From Candidatus Phosphoribacter baldrii (GTDB lineage: Bacteria > Actinomycetota > Actinomycetes > Actinomycetales > Dermatophilaceae), in NCBI GenBank assembly GCA_016704565.1, contig JADIZV010000003.1:165069-229068 (forward strand): a stretch of 64,000 nucleotides of DNA. Reading direction: 5' to 3'. Shown piece by piece: positions 24,980 to 33,658 of this stretch. The notes under the pieces were generated by a model, which made no database searches, was not told the DNA's origin, and saw nothing but the letters and a program-made list of their open reading frames with translations. Each line of letters begins with the position of its first letter. Within the stretch, counting starts at the first letter, position 1. The translations under genes were made by a program, and so were the position numbers.

Positions 24980-26539
24980 GTGCGCCGCCTCCCCTTTGCC
25001 CTCGTCGGCGGCGCGTTGCTGTCTTTGTCCTTCCCCGGCTGTGGCCTGTGGTGGCTGGCTCCCCTCGCCGTCAGCCTGTTGGCCCTGGCCACGACAGAGG
25101 TTCGGGCGCGCGTGGGATTGCTCCACGGCCTGGTCTTCGGGTTGGCGTTCTTCGTCCCAACCCTGAGCTGGTCGGGCAGCTACCTCGGCGTCGTCCCCTG
25201 GGCCGGTCTGGCGGTGAGCCAGGCGGCGTTCCTCTGCTTGCTCGGCTGGGGGAGTGCCATCCTTCAGCGGCACGCCATCCGCCCCCTGGTCGTGGGCCTG
25301 GCCTGGGTCGCCCAGGAGGCGCTGCGCGACCGCATCCCCTACGGCGGGTTCCCCTGGGTCCGCCTGGCGTTCAGCCAGGCCGACAGCCCGCTCGCCCACG
25401 TCGCCGCCGTCGCCGGCGCCCCCGCGGTCACCTTCCTCGTCGCGCTGTGTGGAGGTTTCCTCGGGTATGCCGCTCGCGCGGCATACCGGGTCATTCGTCC
25501 GGCCCGCTCGGAAGGGGTGGCGGGGACGCAACGGCCTGGGGTTCGACAGCCGGTCACCGCCGCCCTCGCCGCGGTGGTCTGCGCCCTCGTCGGGTTCGCG
25601 GTGCCGCTGCCGGTCGAGGGCCCGACGGCGCGGATCATGGCCGTCCAGGGCAACGTCCCCAGGCCCGGCCTGGACTTCAACGCCGAGCGCCGCGCGGTAC
25701 TGGACAACCACGTCGAGGTCACCGTCACCGGGGTGACCCGCGAGCGCGAGGCCGGACATCCCGACCCCGAGTTCGTCGTCTGGCCGGAGAATGCCTCGGA
25801 CATCGATCCGACTCGCAATCCCGATGCTGCCCAGGCCATCGACCGGGCCCTGAGCGTGGCCAACGCGCCGATCCTCGTTGGGGGCCTGCTCGAGGAACCT
25901 GCGCCGCACTTCTCCAACGTGTCGCTGCTCTACCGTCCGGGGGAGGGGCTGGTCGGGCGCTACGTCAAACAGCACCCGGTGCCGTTCGCGGAGTACATCC
26001 CCAACCGGTCGTTCTGGCGGTTGGTGTCGACCCAGGTCGACCTGCTGCGCACCGACATGTGGGCCGGTGACGGGCCAGTGGTGTTCCGCGTGCCGACCCG
26101 AGCCGGCGGCGAAGTCGCTGCCGGGCCGAGCATCTGTTTCGAGGTGGCGTATGACGAGCTCGTCCGGGCCAACGTCGAGCAGGGGGCGAATCTCCTGGTC
26201 ATCCAGACCAACAACGCCACGTTCGGGTTCACCAACGAGTCGGTGCAGCAGTTGGCGATCTCGCGGATCCGGGCGATCGAGCACGGCCGGTCGGTGGCCC
26301 ACGTGTCGACCGTCGGTGTGAGCGCCCTCATCCGGCCCGACGGAACCCTGCTCCACCCCACGACGTTGTTCACCCCGGAGGCCTTGGCTGCCGACCTGCC
26401 CTTGCGCAGCGACCTCACCCTGGCCAGTCGGCTGGGGGCGTGGCCGGAATACTGTGCAGTGCTCGGATTGCTCATGATGTTCGCGCTGGCGTCGGGGTCG
26501 ACCCGTCGGGCGCGACAGCGAAAGGACCAGCTCAGATGA
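24980..26539 (+). CDS. lnt: Apolipoprotein N-acyltransferase
   Basis: 519 residues from GTG 24980 (GTG 24971 is possible). About six N-terminal hydrophobic segments are followed by a nitrilase-like domain with the catalytic triad Glu-Lys-Cys in VVWPENASD, RYVKQHPVPFAEY and GPSICFEVAYDE. Lnt adds the third acyl chain to lipoproteins on the outer face of the membrane. In mycobacteria Lnt is fused or paired with the polyprenol mannose synthase Ppm1; here they are separate genes with an ATGA overlap. An inverted pair of octamers (25465-25472, 25479-25486) encodes GYAARAAYR in a linker between the last membrane segment and the nitrilase domain. Confidence 0.92.
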   Translation: MRRLPFALVGGALLSLSFPGCGLWWLAPLAVSLLALATTEVRARVGLLHGLVFGLAFFVPTLSWSGSYLGVVPWAGLAVSQAAFLCLLGWGSAILQRHAIRPLVVGLAWVAQEALRDRIPYGGFPWVRLAFSQADSPLAHVAAVAGAPAVTFLVALCGGFLGYAARAAYRVIRPARSEGVAGTQRPGVRQPVTAALAAVVCALVGFAVPLPVEGPTARIMAVQGNVPRPGLDFNAERRAVLDNHVEVTVTGVTREREAGHPDPEFVVWPENASDIDPTRNPDAAQAIDRALSVANAPILVGGLLEEPAPHFSNVSLLYRPGEGLVGRYVKQHPVPFAEYIPNRSFWRLVSTQVDLLRTDMWAGDGPVVFRVPTRAGGEVAAGPSICFEVAYDELVRANVEQGANLLVIQTNNATFGFTNESVQQLAISRIRAIEHGRSVAHVSTVGVSALIRPDGTLLHPTTLFTPEALAADLPLRSDLTLASRLGAWPEYCAVLGLLMMFALASGSTRRARQRKDQLR

Positions 26540-27330
26540 CCACCTCGACCCGAGGGCCCCTGCACAGGGTCGTCGTGCTGATCCCGACCTACAACGAGCG
26601 GGAGAACCTCCCGCGGATCGTGGTCCGGGTCCGGGCCAGCGTCCCTGAGGCGGACATCCTCGTCCTGGAGGACAACTCGCCGGACGGCACGGGTGCCGTC
26701 GCCGACGAACTGGCGGCAGCGGACGAGCAGGTCCACGTCATGCACCGGCCGGGCAAGCAGGGACTGGGCGCGGCATACAAGGCTGGCTTCGCCTGGGCGA
26801 TCGAGCGTGGCTACGAGGCGGCGATCGAGATGGACGCCGACGGCTCGCACCAGCCCGAGCAGCTCCCCAGCCTGCTGCGGGCGGCGGAGCACGCTGATCT
26901 GGTCATCGGCGCGCGGTGGGTCAAAGGTGGGTCCGTCGTCAACTGGCCCGCGCACCGCAAGGCGCTCAGCGTGGGCGCCAACATCTACACCAAGGTCATG
27001 CTCGGCCTGCCCGTCAACGACGCCACCGGTGGCTATCGGGTCTATCGGACCTCGGCGCTGCAGGCGATGGACCTGGCCTCGGTGAGCTCGGCCGGCTACG
27101 GCTTCCAGGTCGACATGACGGTGGCGCTCGTGCGTGCCGGGCTCACGGCCGTCGAGGTGCCCATCGAGTTCGTCGAGCGCGAGATCGGCGAGTCCAAGAT
27201 GAGCGGCAACATCGTCACCGAGGCGTTCGTCAACGTCGGCAAGCAGGGGATCGCCCACCGAGCCGGACAGGTTGCCGCGGCGGTGCGACGGGTCCGGGGC
27301 CCGCGGGAGGGCCGATGGCACAACGCGTGA
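26536..27330 (+). CDS. ppm1: Polyprenol monophosphomannose synthase (GT2 family)
   Basis: 264 residues from the ATG overlapping the lnt stop. GT2 features are LIPTYNERENLPRIV, the DxD-type region VLEDNSPDGTG, and EMDADGSHQPEQLPSLL. The C-terminal part (YGFQVDMTVALVRAG, VEVPIEFVEREIGESKM) matches dolichyl/polyprenyl-phosphate mannose synthases. The enzyme transfers mannose from GDP-mannose to polyprenyl phosphate, the donor for lipoglycans and protein mannosylation. There is no C-terminal membrane domain, as expected when Lnt is the membrane partner. Confidence 0.9.
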   Translation: MTTSTRGPLHRVVVLIPTYNERENLPRIVVRVRASVPEADILVLEDNSPDGTGAVADELAAADEQVHVMHRPGKQGLGAAYKAGFAWAIERGYEAAIEMDADGSHQPEQLPSLLRAAEHADLVIGARWVKGGSVVNWPAHRKALSVGANIYTKVMLGLPVNDATGGYRVYRTSALQAMDLASVSSAGYGFQVDMTVALVRAGLTAVEVPIEFVEREIGESKMSGNIVTEAFVNVGKQGIAHRAGQVAAAVRRVRGPREGRWHNA

Positions 27331-27818
27331 CGCGCATGGCGGGACGTCGGCGTTGGCCCTGGTTGCTGACGCTCGCTCTGCTCGTCGTGCCCACCGCCGA
27401 GCTCGCCATCATCATCTGGGTGGGGCAGCAGATCGGTGGCTGGCCGACGTTGGCGTTGCTCCTCGTGGAGTCCGCGCTGGGTGCCTGGCTGGTCAAGCGT
27501 GAAGGGGCGCGCACGTGGCGGGCCCTGGCCAGCGCCTTGAACTCCGGCCGGATGCCCTCGCGGCAGCTGAGCGACGCGGCGCTCGTCCTGGTCGGGGGGA
27601 CGCTGCTGCTCACCCCGGGCTTCCTCACCGACGCCGTGGGCTTCTTCTTCATCCTGCCGCTCACCAGGCCGCTGGCCCGCGGGGTCCTGGAGACCGTCGT
27701 GACCCGCAAGCTGCTCGGCGGGATCGTGACGGTCGGGCGTGCCGGCGGACCGGGCCGTCGGCCGAACCCACCGTCGGGTCCAGGGGACGTCATCGAAGGC
27801 GAGATCGTCGACCGGTGA
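27327..27818 (+). CDS. fxsA: FxsA family cytoplasmic membrane protein
   Basis: 163 residues from GTG 27327, which overlaps the ppm1 stop as GTGA; ATG 27315 and ATG 27336 are alternatives. Hydrophobic segments around WLLTLALLVVPTAELAIIIW and LALLLVESALGAWLV, then LVGGTLLLTPGFLTDAVGF, are the FxsA signature. E. coli FxsA affects phage T7 exclusion of F; the cellular role is unknown. The tail is Gly/Pro/Arg rich. It ends the lnt-ppm1-fxsA operon, followed by a large hairpin shared with rbpA. Confidence 0.88.
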   Translation: MTRMAGRRRWPWLLTLALLVVPTAELAIIIWVGQQIGGWPTLALLLVESALGAWLVKREGARTWRALASALNSGRMPSRQLSDAALVLVGGTLLLTPGFLTDAVGFFFILPLTRPLARGVLETVVTRKLLGGIVTVGRAGGPGRRPNPPSGPGDVIEGEIVDR

Positions 27819-27838
27819 CCCGCCCCGGAAGGTGGGGG

Positions 27839-27902
27839 CACGGCATACGAGAACGACCCGCACCTTCCACGTCGGAAGGGCGGGTCGCTGTCGTATGCCG
27901 TG
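27839..27902. terminator. Bidirectional terminator hairpin whose outer stem is the GTATGCCG octamer
   Basis: The outer stem pairs CACGGCATACGA (27839-27850) with TCGTATGCCGTG (27891-27902). The inner stem pairs CGACCCGC/CTTCC (27854-27868) with GGAAGG/GCGGGTCG (27874-27887). It sits between the convergent fxsA and rbpA genes. The octamer in inverted orientation forms the base of the hairpin. Confidence 0.7.
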
Positions 27903-27910
27903 TGCTCAGC

Positions 27911-28267
27911 TCACGCGCTGCGCTTGCTGGCCTGGCCGCGGGAGGCGCGAAGCAGCTGCAGCCGCTCCTGAAGGAGCTCTTCGAGCTCGGGGATGGAGCG
28001 ACGTTCCAGCAGCATGTCCCAGTGGGTGCGCGGGGGTCGGACGGGCTTGGCGTCGGGCATCGGCCCGCCGTCGAGCAGGCGTGCGGTCGCCCCACAGCGG
28101 CACTCCCAGGTCGGCGGGATGTCGGCCTCGATGCTGAACGGCAGCTCCGAACGGTGACCCTGCGGGCAGACGTAGACGGTGATCTGGCGCTCGCTGGGGA
28201 CGACGTTGACGTCGGACTCCATGCTCAAGGCGCCGAGGCGAGTGCCTCGTAGTGATCGGTCGGCCAT
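27911..28267 (-). CDS. rbpA: RNA polymerase-binding protein RbpA
   Basis: 118 residues. The N-terminal tail, a zinc-ribbon-like core (VYVCPQGHRSELPFS to WECRCGATARLL, with Cys/His ligands) and a C-terminal sigma-interacting helix (THWDMLLERRSIPELEELL) match actinobacterial RbpA. It binds RNA polymerase and the main sigma factor to stabilise open complexes. GGAGG eight bases before the ATG gives a good ribosome site. Upstream, GGGAAC and GTT on the coding strand (28375-28348) form a SigR/SigH-type promoter, in line with oxidative-stress control known for rbpA in Streptomyces. Confidence 0.97.
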   Translation of the reverse strand: MADRSLRGTRLGALSMESDVNVVPSERQITVYVCPQGHRSELPFSIEADIPPTWECRCGATARLLDGGPMPDAKPVRPPRTHWDMLLERRSIPELEELLQERLQLLRASRGQASKRSA

Positions 28268-28347
28268 GTGTGATCCCTCCTGACGGGCGAGTCGGGGTGG
28301 GATCCGGTCGGATGCCGCAGCCCCCTGCTCACCTGCTTTGACGCTTC

Positions 28348-28375
28348 AACGGGGGAAAGGGTTGCCTTTGTTCCC
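28348..28375 (-). promoter_or_regulatory. rbpA: SigR/SigH-like promoter of rbpA
   Basis: On the minus strand GGGAAC (28375-28370) is followed after 19 bases by GTT (28350-28348). This resembles the GGAAT-N18-GTT consensus of SigR-type factors. The start codon lies about 80 bases downstream. The region 28268-28465 has no gene. Confidence 0.45.
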
Positions 28376-28465
28376 GAACGAAGTGCATGGCCGAGCGGCG
28401 GGGCTGCCCGCCGAGTGCCAGCCGCGTGGGGGCTGGCTGGAGCTGGCTGAGCCAAGCTGGCTGGG

Positions 28466-29860
28466 TCAGATGACCCGAGGAACCTCGTTGCCGGCCTGGA
28501 CGATCCCTTCGCGCATCTTCACCCGGGACAGCAGCACGCCACCGAGGAGGAAGAAGACGATGAGGGCCAGGATCGCGGCCCGGTAGGAGAGCGTCGCCTG
28601 GTAGACCAAGCCGAAGATCAGCGTGCCGAACCAGCTCGTGCCGCGTTCCATCGCTTGATAAAGGCTGAAATACTCCGCCTCCTTGCCTGCCGGGATGAGC
28701 TGGCTGTAGAGCGAGCGCGAGAGCGCCTGCGACCCGCCGAGGACCATGCCGATGAAGAAGGCGAGCGCGAGGAAGAGGACCAAGGATTTGGCCGGGACGA
28801 AGAAGGCCACCGTGACGATGAGGGTCCAGATCCCGAGGCTGCCCAGCACCGTCTTCCAGGCACCGATCCGGGCGGCGACCTGCCCGAAGAAGCGGGCGCC
28901 GAAGAACGCGACGAACTGGACGAACAGGAAGATGCCGAGCACGGTCTCTTGCGGGAACTCCAGCTCCTCGATGCCATAGAGGCTGGAGTTGCCGATGACG
29001 GTCTGGATGCCGTCGTTGAAGAACAGATAGGCCAGCAGGAATAGCTTGGTCTGTGGGTAGTGCATCGCCAGGTCACGGAAGGTCTCGCGCAGCTGCCGCA
29101 GGCTGCCGCCGACCACGCCCTCACCCGGGGCGATGGGCGGGGCGACGGTGCCGGTGACATGGCGCAGCCCCCGCACGGGGATGATTGTGAACGCAGCCCA
29201 CCAGATGCCGGCCATGAGCAGGCTCACGCGGACGGCCCCGCCGCGGTCCAGCCCCAACAGGCTGGGCTTGGCCACGAGGACGAAGTTGACAAGCAGCAGC
29301 AGTCCGCCGCCGAGGTAACCGAAGGCCCAGCCCTTGGAGGAGACCCGGTCGCGGTCGTTGGGTCCGGCGATCCGCACCAACAAGGAGTCGTAGATGACCA
29401 GCGACGACCCCAGGCAGATGTTCGCGATGACGAACAGCAGCACGCCGAGCTGCCAGTTCGTGCCGGTCACCAGGCACATCAACGTGGCAGCGAGTGCGCC
29501 AGTCCAGGCAAAGGTGGCGAACAGCTTCGTGGGGTGAGGGGAGCGGTCCGCGATCGCCCCGACGAAGATGAGGAAGATCGCCGAGATGATCGTCGAGACC
29601 GTCGCGGTATAAGCCACGAGCGACCCTGGAGACACCGGGATGCCAAGAACCGACAGCGTCGCCGCACACCGCTGACCGTCGACGAGATCGGGGCAGGCGG
29701 CCGCGGTCGCGACCGACGTCAGGTAGGGGGCGAAGAGCACCGTGGCGGTGGTGGTGACGTAGGCCGAGTTGGCCCAGTCGTACCAATACCAGGACTTCTG
29801 TTCGCGGGTCTCAGGTGACTTCGGGGCGCGGGCAGTCGCGGCCCCCCCAACGGTGCTCAT
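28466..29860 (-). CDS. MFS transporter of the UMF1 (Atg22-like) family
   Basis: 464 residues with about twelve membrane segments. The family-specific start WYWYDWANSAYVTTTATVLF (split: WYDWANSAY) and the loops FLIFVGAIADRSP, NDGIQTVIGNSSLYG and GGSQALSRSLYSQLIP identify UMF1. Substrates of bacterial members are not established; yeast Atg22 exports amino acids from the vacuole. The gene stands alone between rbpA and the glycyl-radical activase, on the same strand as both, with 87 bases to the latter's stop. Confidence 0.87.
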   Translation of the reverse strand: MSTVGGAATARAPKSPETREQKSWYWYDWANSAYVTTTATVLFAPYLTSVATAAACPDLVDGQRCAATLSVLGIPVSPGSLVAYTATVSTIISAIFLIFVGAIADRSPHPTKLFATFAWTGALAATLMCLVTGTNWQLGVLLFVIANICLGSSLVIYDSLLVRIAGPNDRDRVSSKGWAFGYLGGGLLLLVNFVLVAKPSLLGLDRGGAVRVSLLMAGIWWAAFTIIPVRGLRHVTGTVAPPIAPGEGVVGGSLRQLRETFRDLAMHYPQTKLFLLAYLFFNDGIQTVIGNSSLYGIEELEFPQETVLGIFLFVQFVAFFGARFFGQVAARIGAWKTVLGSLGIWTLIVTVAFFVPAKSLVLFLALAFFIGMVLGGSQALSRSLYSQLIPAGKEAEYFSLYQAMERGTSWFGTLIFGLVYQATLSYRAAILALIVFFLLGGVLLSRVKMREGIVQAGNEVPRVI

Positions 29861-29947
29861 GGCGTGAAGCGTGTCACACCCGCCGCAATCACGGCAGGGG
29901 TATGCCGTGCGCCACGCCGTAGCGGACGGCGGCCCGATCTGTCTGGC

Positions 29948-30859
29948 TCAGCCGTGCACAACGGTGAGCGATCGGTCGGCCCCGACCAGGGCGGCATACC
30001 GGTGGAGCTGTTCGGGGGTCGGTTCGACCAAGGGCAGGGCGGTGGGGCGGACGCCGTGCTTTCGCATCCCGATGATCCGCACTCGCATCTCGGGGTCCAC
30101 CCCGGCGAGCCACTCGCCGGTGGCCAAGAGCAACTCGTCAGCGTCGTTGTGTCCGGGCACGATGAGCAGCCGCACCTCATGGAGTTTGCGGCGAGCCGCG
30201 AGCAGTTCTATGGACGCGAGAACCCGGTCGTTGCGCCGCCCGGTCAGCCGCTCGTGGATGGCCGGGTCGAGGCACTTGAGGTCGACCATCGCAGCGTCCA
30301 TGACCGGGTCGAGCAGGTCCCACGTCGAGCGCGGAGCGTCACCGTTGCTGTCGACGAAGCAGGTCAGCCGCGCGACCGCTGGGTCACGATCGGCCCGTAT
30401 GCCGTCGAACAAGGCACGGACGAACGGCGCCTGCATCGTCGCCTCGCCACCGGACACGGTCACGCCCGAGAGGAACGGCGCGGCTGGACGCAGCGCCGCG
30501 AGCAGGTCCGCCACGGCGAGGTGACGGGCCTTGGGGGAGGAGGCGTAACGGCATACCTGGATGCACTGTTCGGCCTGCGCGCACAGGTGAGCGTCCCAGG
30601 TGACCTTCCCGGCGGGGTCGAAACCCAGGGCTCCGCTCGGACAGCCAGCCACGCAGTCGCCGCAGTCGATGCATGGGTTGATCGTCGACGGGTTGTGGCA
30701 GACCAGACAGTCGAAGGTGCAGCCCTGCAGGAACACGACGAATCGGTTCCCGGGCCCGTCAACAGCCGAGAACTCGACCGTGCCAGCGACCAACCCGTTC
30801 GGTCCGACACCCGGGACTGGATCATGGGTGGACCGGACCGGGCTGAGAGGCAGCGTCAC
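29948..30859 (-). CDS. yjjW: YjjW-type glycyl-radical enzyme activase
   Basis: 303 residues. The radical SAM motif is C47-TFD-C51-LV-C54. A ferredoxin-like insert follows with C63, C66, C69, C73 (CIDCGDCVAGC) and C93, C99, C103, enough for two extra [4Fe-4S] clusters, as in glycyl-radical activases of the YjjW/PflA type. TVSGGEATMQ and DLKCLDPAIHERLTG are core motifs. It would abstract a hydrogen from the partner glycine using S-adenosylmethionine. The partner YjjI lies 6 bases upstream in the same operon, as in E. coli. The activity is oxygen-sensitive. Confidence 0.87.
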   Translation of the reverse strand: MTLPLSPVRSTHDPVPGVGPNGLVAGTVEFSAVDGPGNRFVVFLQGCTFDCLVCHNPSTINPCIDCGDCVAGCPSGALGFDPAGKVTWDAHLCAQAEQCIQVCRYASSPKARHLAVADLLAALRPAAPFLSGVTVSGGEATMQAPFVRALFDGIRADRDPAVARLTCFVDSNGDAPRSTWDLLDPVMDAAMVDLKCLDPAIHERLTGRRNDRVLASIELLAARRKLHEVRLLIVPGHNDADELLLATGEWLAGVDPEMRVRIIGMRKHGVRPTALPLVEPTPEQLHRYAALVGADRSLTVVHG

Positions 30860-30865
30860 GTGCCC

Positions 30866-32422
30866 TCAGCCGCGTGGGCGCGGATCCAGCTCATGGGCCC
30901 GGATCCGCTTGACCGCACGCTCGGTGAGGTGGAAGTTGGCCTCCGCACCCGCCGCGAGGTAGTCACTGCCGTGCCGGGCCCCGTGCTCGTCGATGCCGAC
31001 GAGGTCGCTCTTGCGCACGAGGTAGCCGGTGATCCGGATGAACTCGTTGTCGTCAAGGTTGAAGGTGAAGTCGCGCATCCCGACGGTGAAGGCGCCCCGG
31101 ATGATGTCGACCATGGCGCGGGGGTTGCCGACCGCGGTCTGGTCGACGTGGAAGATGTCGCTCACCCCGGAGGCGAAGTGCTTGTGGTGCGGCGCGCACA
31201 CCGTGATGTGCTCGCGCATCCCCGGCTCGTCGCCCACCGGGATGCGCGTGCCGGCGGTGACGTCGACGTCCAGGTCGATGCCGCTCTGCGAGTGCAGGTA
31301 GGCCGCCCCGCCGCCCCCCGCGCAGTAGGGCAGGGGACGCGCGGCTACCAGCTCCGCCACCCGCTCGACGATCCGGTATGCCGCGTCGTTGGCGACCGCG
31401 TCATGGCCGTAGCGCACGCCGTGGATGCCGTCGTGAGCCAGCAACTCGGCGACGCACTCGGCCATGCCGAACACCCCGAACATCGCGGAGAACCGCTCAA
31501 GGTCGACCAGACCCTCCTGGGCCAACCAGTGCGTCTCGAAGAACTGCTGGTGCTCGACGAGTGAGCGGATCCGGGCCTCGATGAGCTCGGCGGTCAGCTC
31601 CACCCACATCGGCAGTCCGTCGGCGAGGAACTCGGCCAGCCCGCCGTCCTGGCGGACCGCGGCCTCTTTGAGGTTGAGTCGCACGAGGGTGTGCGAGCCG
31701 CCACCGATCTTGAGCGAGTTGTAGCAGCTGACCGCGGCATACCCCTCGCCGTGGTCGCCGACCATCATCGGGTGGTTGACGAAGTGCGGTTTGCCGGTGA
31801 CGAACACGGTCTGGACGGCGTCTTCGATGAGGCTGTCGGGGGTGACCGCGGGGTCGACCTTGAGGGTGATGTTGGGGACCACCTGGCGCAGCGAGCGCTC
31901 CACGCGCAGGATCGAGCGGACCACCCGACCATCACCGGGGCCGAGGTTGGTGTGGACGAACGCGTCGGGCAGCAGCCGGTCGAGCTGGATCCAGAACCGC
32001 CGCAGCTTCCGGTCGAGCTCGGCGTCGGGCAGGTCGGCCGGGACGAACGGCTCCAGGAGCGCGTCGAGGTCGCCGAGGTAGACCGGGTAGGTCGTCACCG
32101 AGGGGACGTGGCCGTAAAGGATCGTCAGGAACGACAGGGCGTCGTCGAGGTCAACGGGAGGGTCGAGCTCAAGGTGGCGGCTGCCCTGGCGCAGGGCCTT
32201 CGCGTAGTCGGGCAGGACGTAGCGCGGGGCATAGGGCCGGTGGCCTTCGAACATGTCGCAGATGACCCGCTTGTCCAGCGCCTCCCGGGTGGCCGCCGAC
32301 AGGGCGGGGTAGGGGAGCGCTTCGACCGCGAGGCCGGCCAGGCGGCGCACCTTCTGGTCGTAGCCCAAGGTGCGGCTGGTGACGATAGCGTCCGCGTCGT
32401 GCTGCAGTTGCGTGAGGTCCAC
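30866..32422 (-). CDS. yjjI: YjjI family glycyl-radical enzyme
   Basis: 518 residues starting at GTG 32422. The C-terminal glycyl-radical motif RxxGY is RITGY at ~463-467, in the context EFIRITGYLVRKSDL. A candidate active-site Cys is in AVSCYNSLKIGGGSHT. It matches YjjI (DUF3029), a small member of the PFL-like superfamily whose reaction is unknown. It is paired with its activase YjjW. Such enzymes work only without oxygen, so the organism must experience anaerobic conditions. This fits with the lysine fermentation genes 12 kb away, although no direct link between the two is visible. Confidence 0.88.
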   Translation of the reverse strand: MDLTQLQHDADAIVTSRTLGYDQKVRRLAGLAVEALPYPALSAATREALDKRVICDMFEGHRPYAPRYVLPDYAKALRQGSRHLELDPPVDLDDALSFLTILYGHVPSVTTYPVYLGDLDALLEPFVPADLPDAELDRKLRRFWIQLDRLLPDAFVHTNLGPGDGRVVRSILRVERSLRQVVPNITLKVDPAVTPDSLIEDAVQTVFVTGKPHFVNHPMMVGDHGEGYAAVSCYNSLKIGGGSHTLVRLNLKEAAVRQDGGLAEFLADGLPMWVELTAELIEARIRSLVEHQQFFETHWLAQEGLVDLERFSAMFGVFGMAECVAELLAHDGIHGVRYGHDAVANDAAYRIVERVAELVAARPLPYCAGGGGAAYLHSQSGIDLDVDVTAGTRIPVGDEPGMREHITVCAPHHKHFASGVSDIFHVDQTAVGNPRAMVDIIRGAFTVGMRDFTFNLDDNEFIRITGYLVRKSDLVGIDEHGARHGSDYLAAGAEANFHLTERAVKRIRAHELDPRPRG

Positions 32423-32438
32423 CCCTCCAGGGTAGCCC

Positions 32439-33623
32439 TCAGCCAGGTGGCAGCGAAGCAGCCGCTTCGAGGGTCATCCAGGCTTGCAATTGGGTCGACA
32501 ACTCGACGGGTATGCCGTCCGGCTGGCTCAGTTCGGCCGGCACCGCCAGGTCGGGGGAGAAGACCGTGATGGGGGCGGACGGCATACCGAATCGCCTTGG
32601 GAAGGAGCGCACTTGGCGACCTGACCAGAAGGCGTCCGCGGTTCCTTCGACCAGGGCTTGGGCGTGGGCGCGTGCGGTGGGGGAGAGGTCCGGGGTGCGG
32701 GCCGCGAGCGCGAGGTAGCGGACGAGGATCCCGGTGAACAGGCCACCGTCGCCGTCGCCATGGGTCCGCAGGATGCGATGGCCCGGATCGGTGGTCAACT
32801 GGCGGGCGATGGCGTCGATGAGGGTCTCGGCGCGGGTCAGGCTGTCGGGGTCGCCGAGGGTGACCAGCGCGCCCAGGACGGTGCCTTGGTTGTAGGTGAA
32901 CACGTCCGGAACCAGGGTCGTGCTGCCGTCGTGGTCGATCCGCAGCCCGTCGACGAACAGCCCGGAGGCGGGGTCACGCAGATGGTCGTGGAGCCAGCCG
33001 AGCAAGGCGCGCGCTCGGGCGCGATCCCCGATGCGGGCGAAGAACAGCGCCGCAGGCCCGGTGGCCGCGACGTTCTTGAAGTCGTGGTGGTCGTTCCAAT
33101 AGAGCCCCCCGCCGAGGTCGTCGGTGTGGCCGCGGGTGACTGCGGCGCGCAGGGCCCGGCCGGCGCTATGGGTGAGCGCGAGGGAGGCGGTGGGGGAGAG
33201 GGTCGCGGTGAGGCGGTCGAGGCGATGGGCGGCCAGCAGCAGCCAGGCCATGTCGTCGTAGTAGTGGTTGGTGAAGATAGCGACGTTGCGCAGCCGGATC
33301 GTCCGCAGCAACCGGTGGGCGGTCTGCGCGGTGCGATGGGCTGCCGTGAGCTGGCCGGCGGCATGCTCGCGCAGCGCCTGGTCGACGAGGCAGTCGAGGA
33401 AGTGGGCGAGCCACCAGTAGTGCCAGGGGCCTCGCCAGCGGCGCGGCCCGGGTGCCTGGACCGTCGGCAGGAACGTCCCCGGGATCGAGAGCATGCGTCG
33501 CCCGAAGAGGGTGGCCACCGAGCTCGCGGCGTATGCCGCCCGCTCGCCCCACGTCGCCCCGTCCGCGCCGGGCCTGGCGTCGGCGCTCGCGTCAGGGCCG
33601 CTCGAGGTCGCCGGTTCGATCAC
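32439..33623 (-). CDS. Glycoside hydrolase, GH76-like
   Basis: 394 residues from GTG 33623 (about 23 further codons upstream are open but overlap the divergent lipoprotein start). Motifs YYDDMAWLLLAAHRL, GGLYWNDHHDFKN and VFTYNQGTVLGALVTLGD are typical of GH76, a family with endo-alpha-1,6-mannanases; the DD pair is a candidate for catalytic residues. No signal peptide is visible, so it may act inside the cell. Conserved in actinobacteria with mannose-containing lipoglycans, which would fit the Ppm1 gene in this window. The substrate is inferred. Confidence 0.75.
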   Translation of the reverse strand: MIEPATSSGPDASADARPGADGATWGERAAYAASSVATLFGRRMLSIPGTFLPTVQAPGPRRWRGPWHYWWLAHFLDCLVDQALREHAAGQLTAAHRTAQTAHRLLRTIRLRNVAIFTNHYYDDMAWLLLAAHRLDRLTATLSPTASLALTHSAGRALRAAVTRGHTDDLGGGLYWNDHHDFKNVAATGPAALFFARIGDRARARALLGWLHDHLRDPASGLFVDGLRIDHDGSTTLVPDVFTYNQGTVLGALVTLGDPDSLTRAETLIDAIARQLTTDPGHRILRTHGDGDGGLFTGILVRYLALAARTPDLSPTARAHAQALVEGTADAFWSGRQVRSFPRRFGMPSAPITVFSPDLAVPAELSQPDGIPVELSTQLQAWMTLEAAASLPPG

Positions 33624-33646
33624 CCCGTCATCCTGCCAGGGCGGGC

Positions 33647-33652
33647 TACCCT
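33647..33652 (+). promoter_or_regulatory. Putative -10 box of a leaderless promoter for the lipoprotein gene
   Basis: TACCCT at 33647-33652 is followed by six bases and GTG 33659. The promoter lies within the 35-base gap to the divergent GH76-like gene. Inferred. Confidence 0.4.
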
Positions 33653-33658
33653 GAAACG

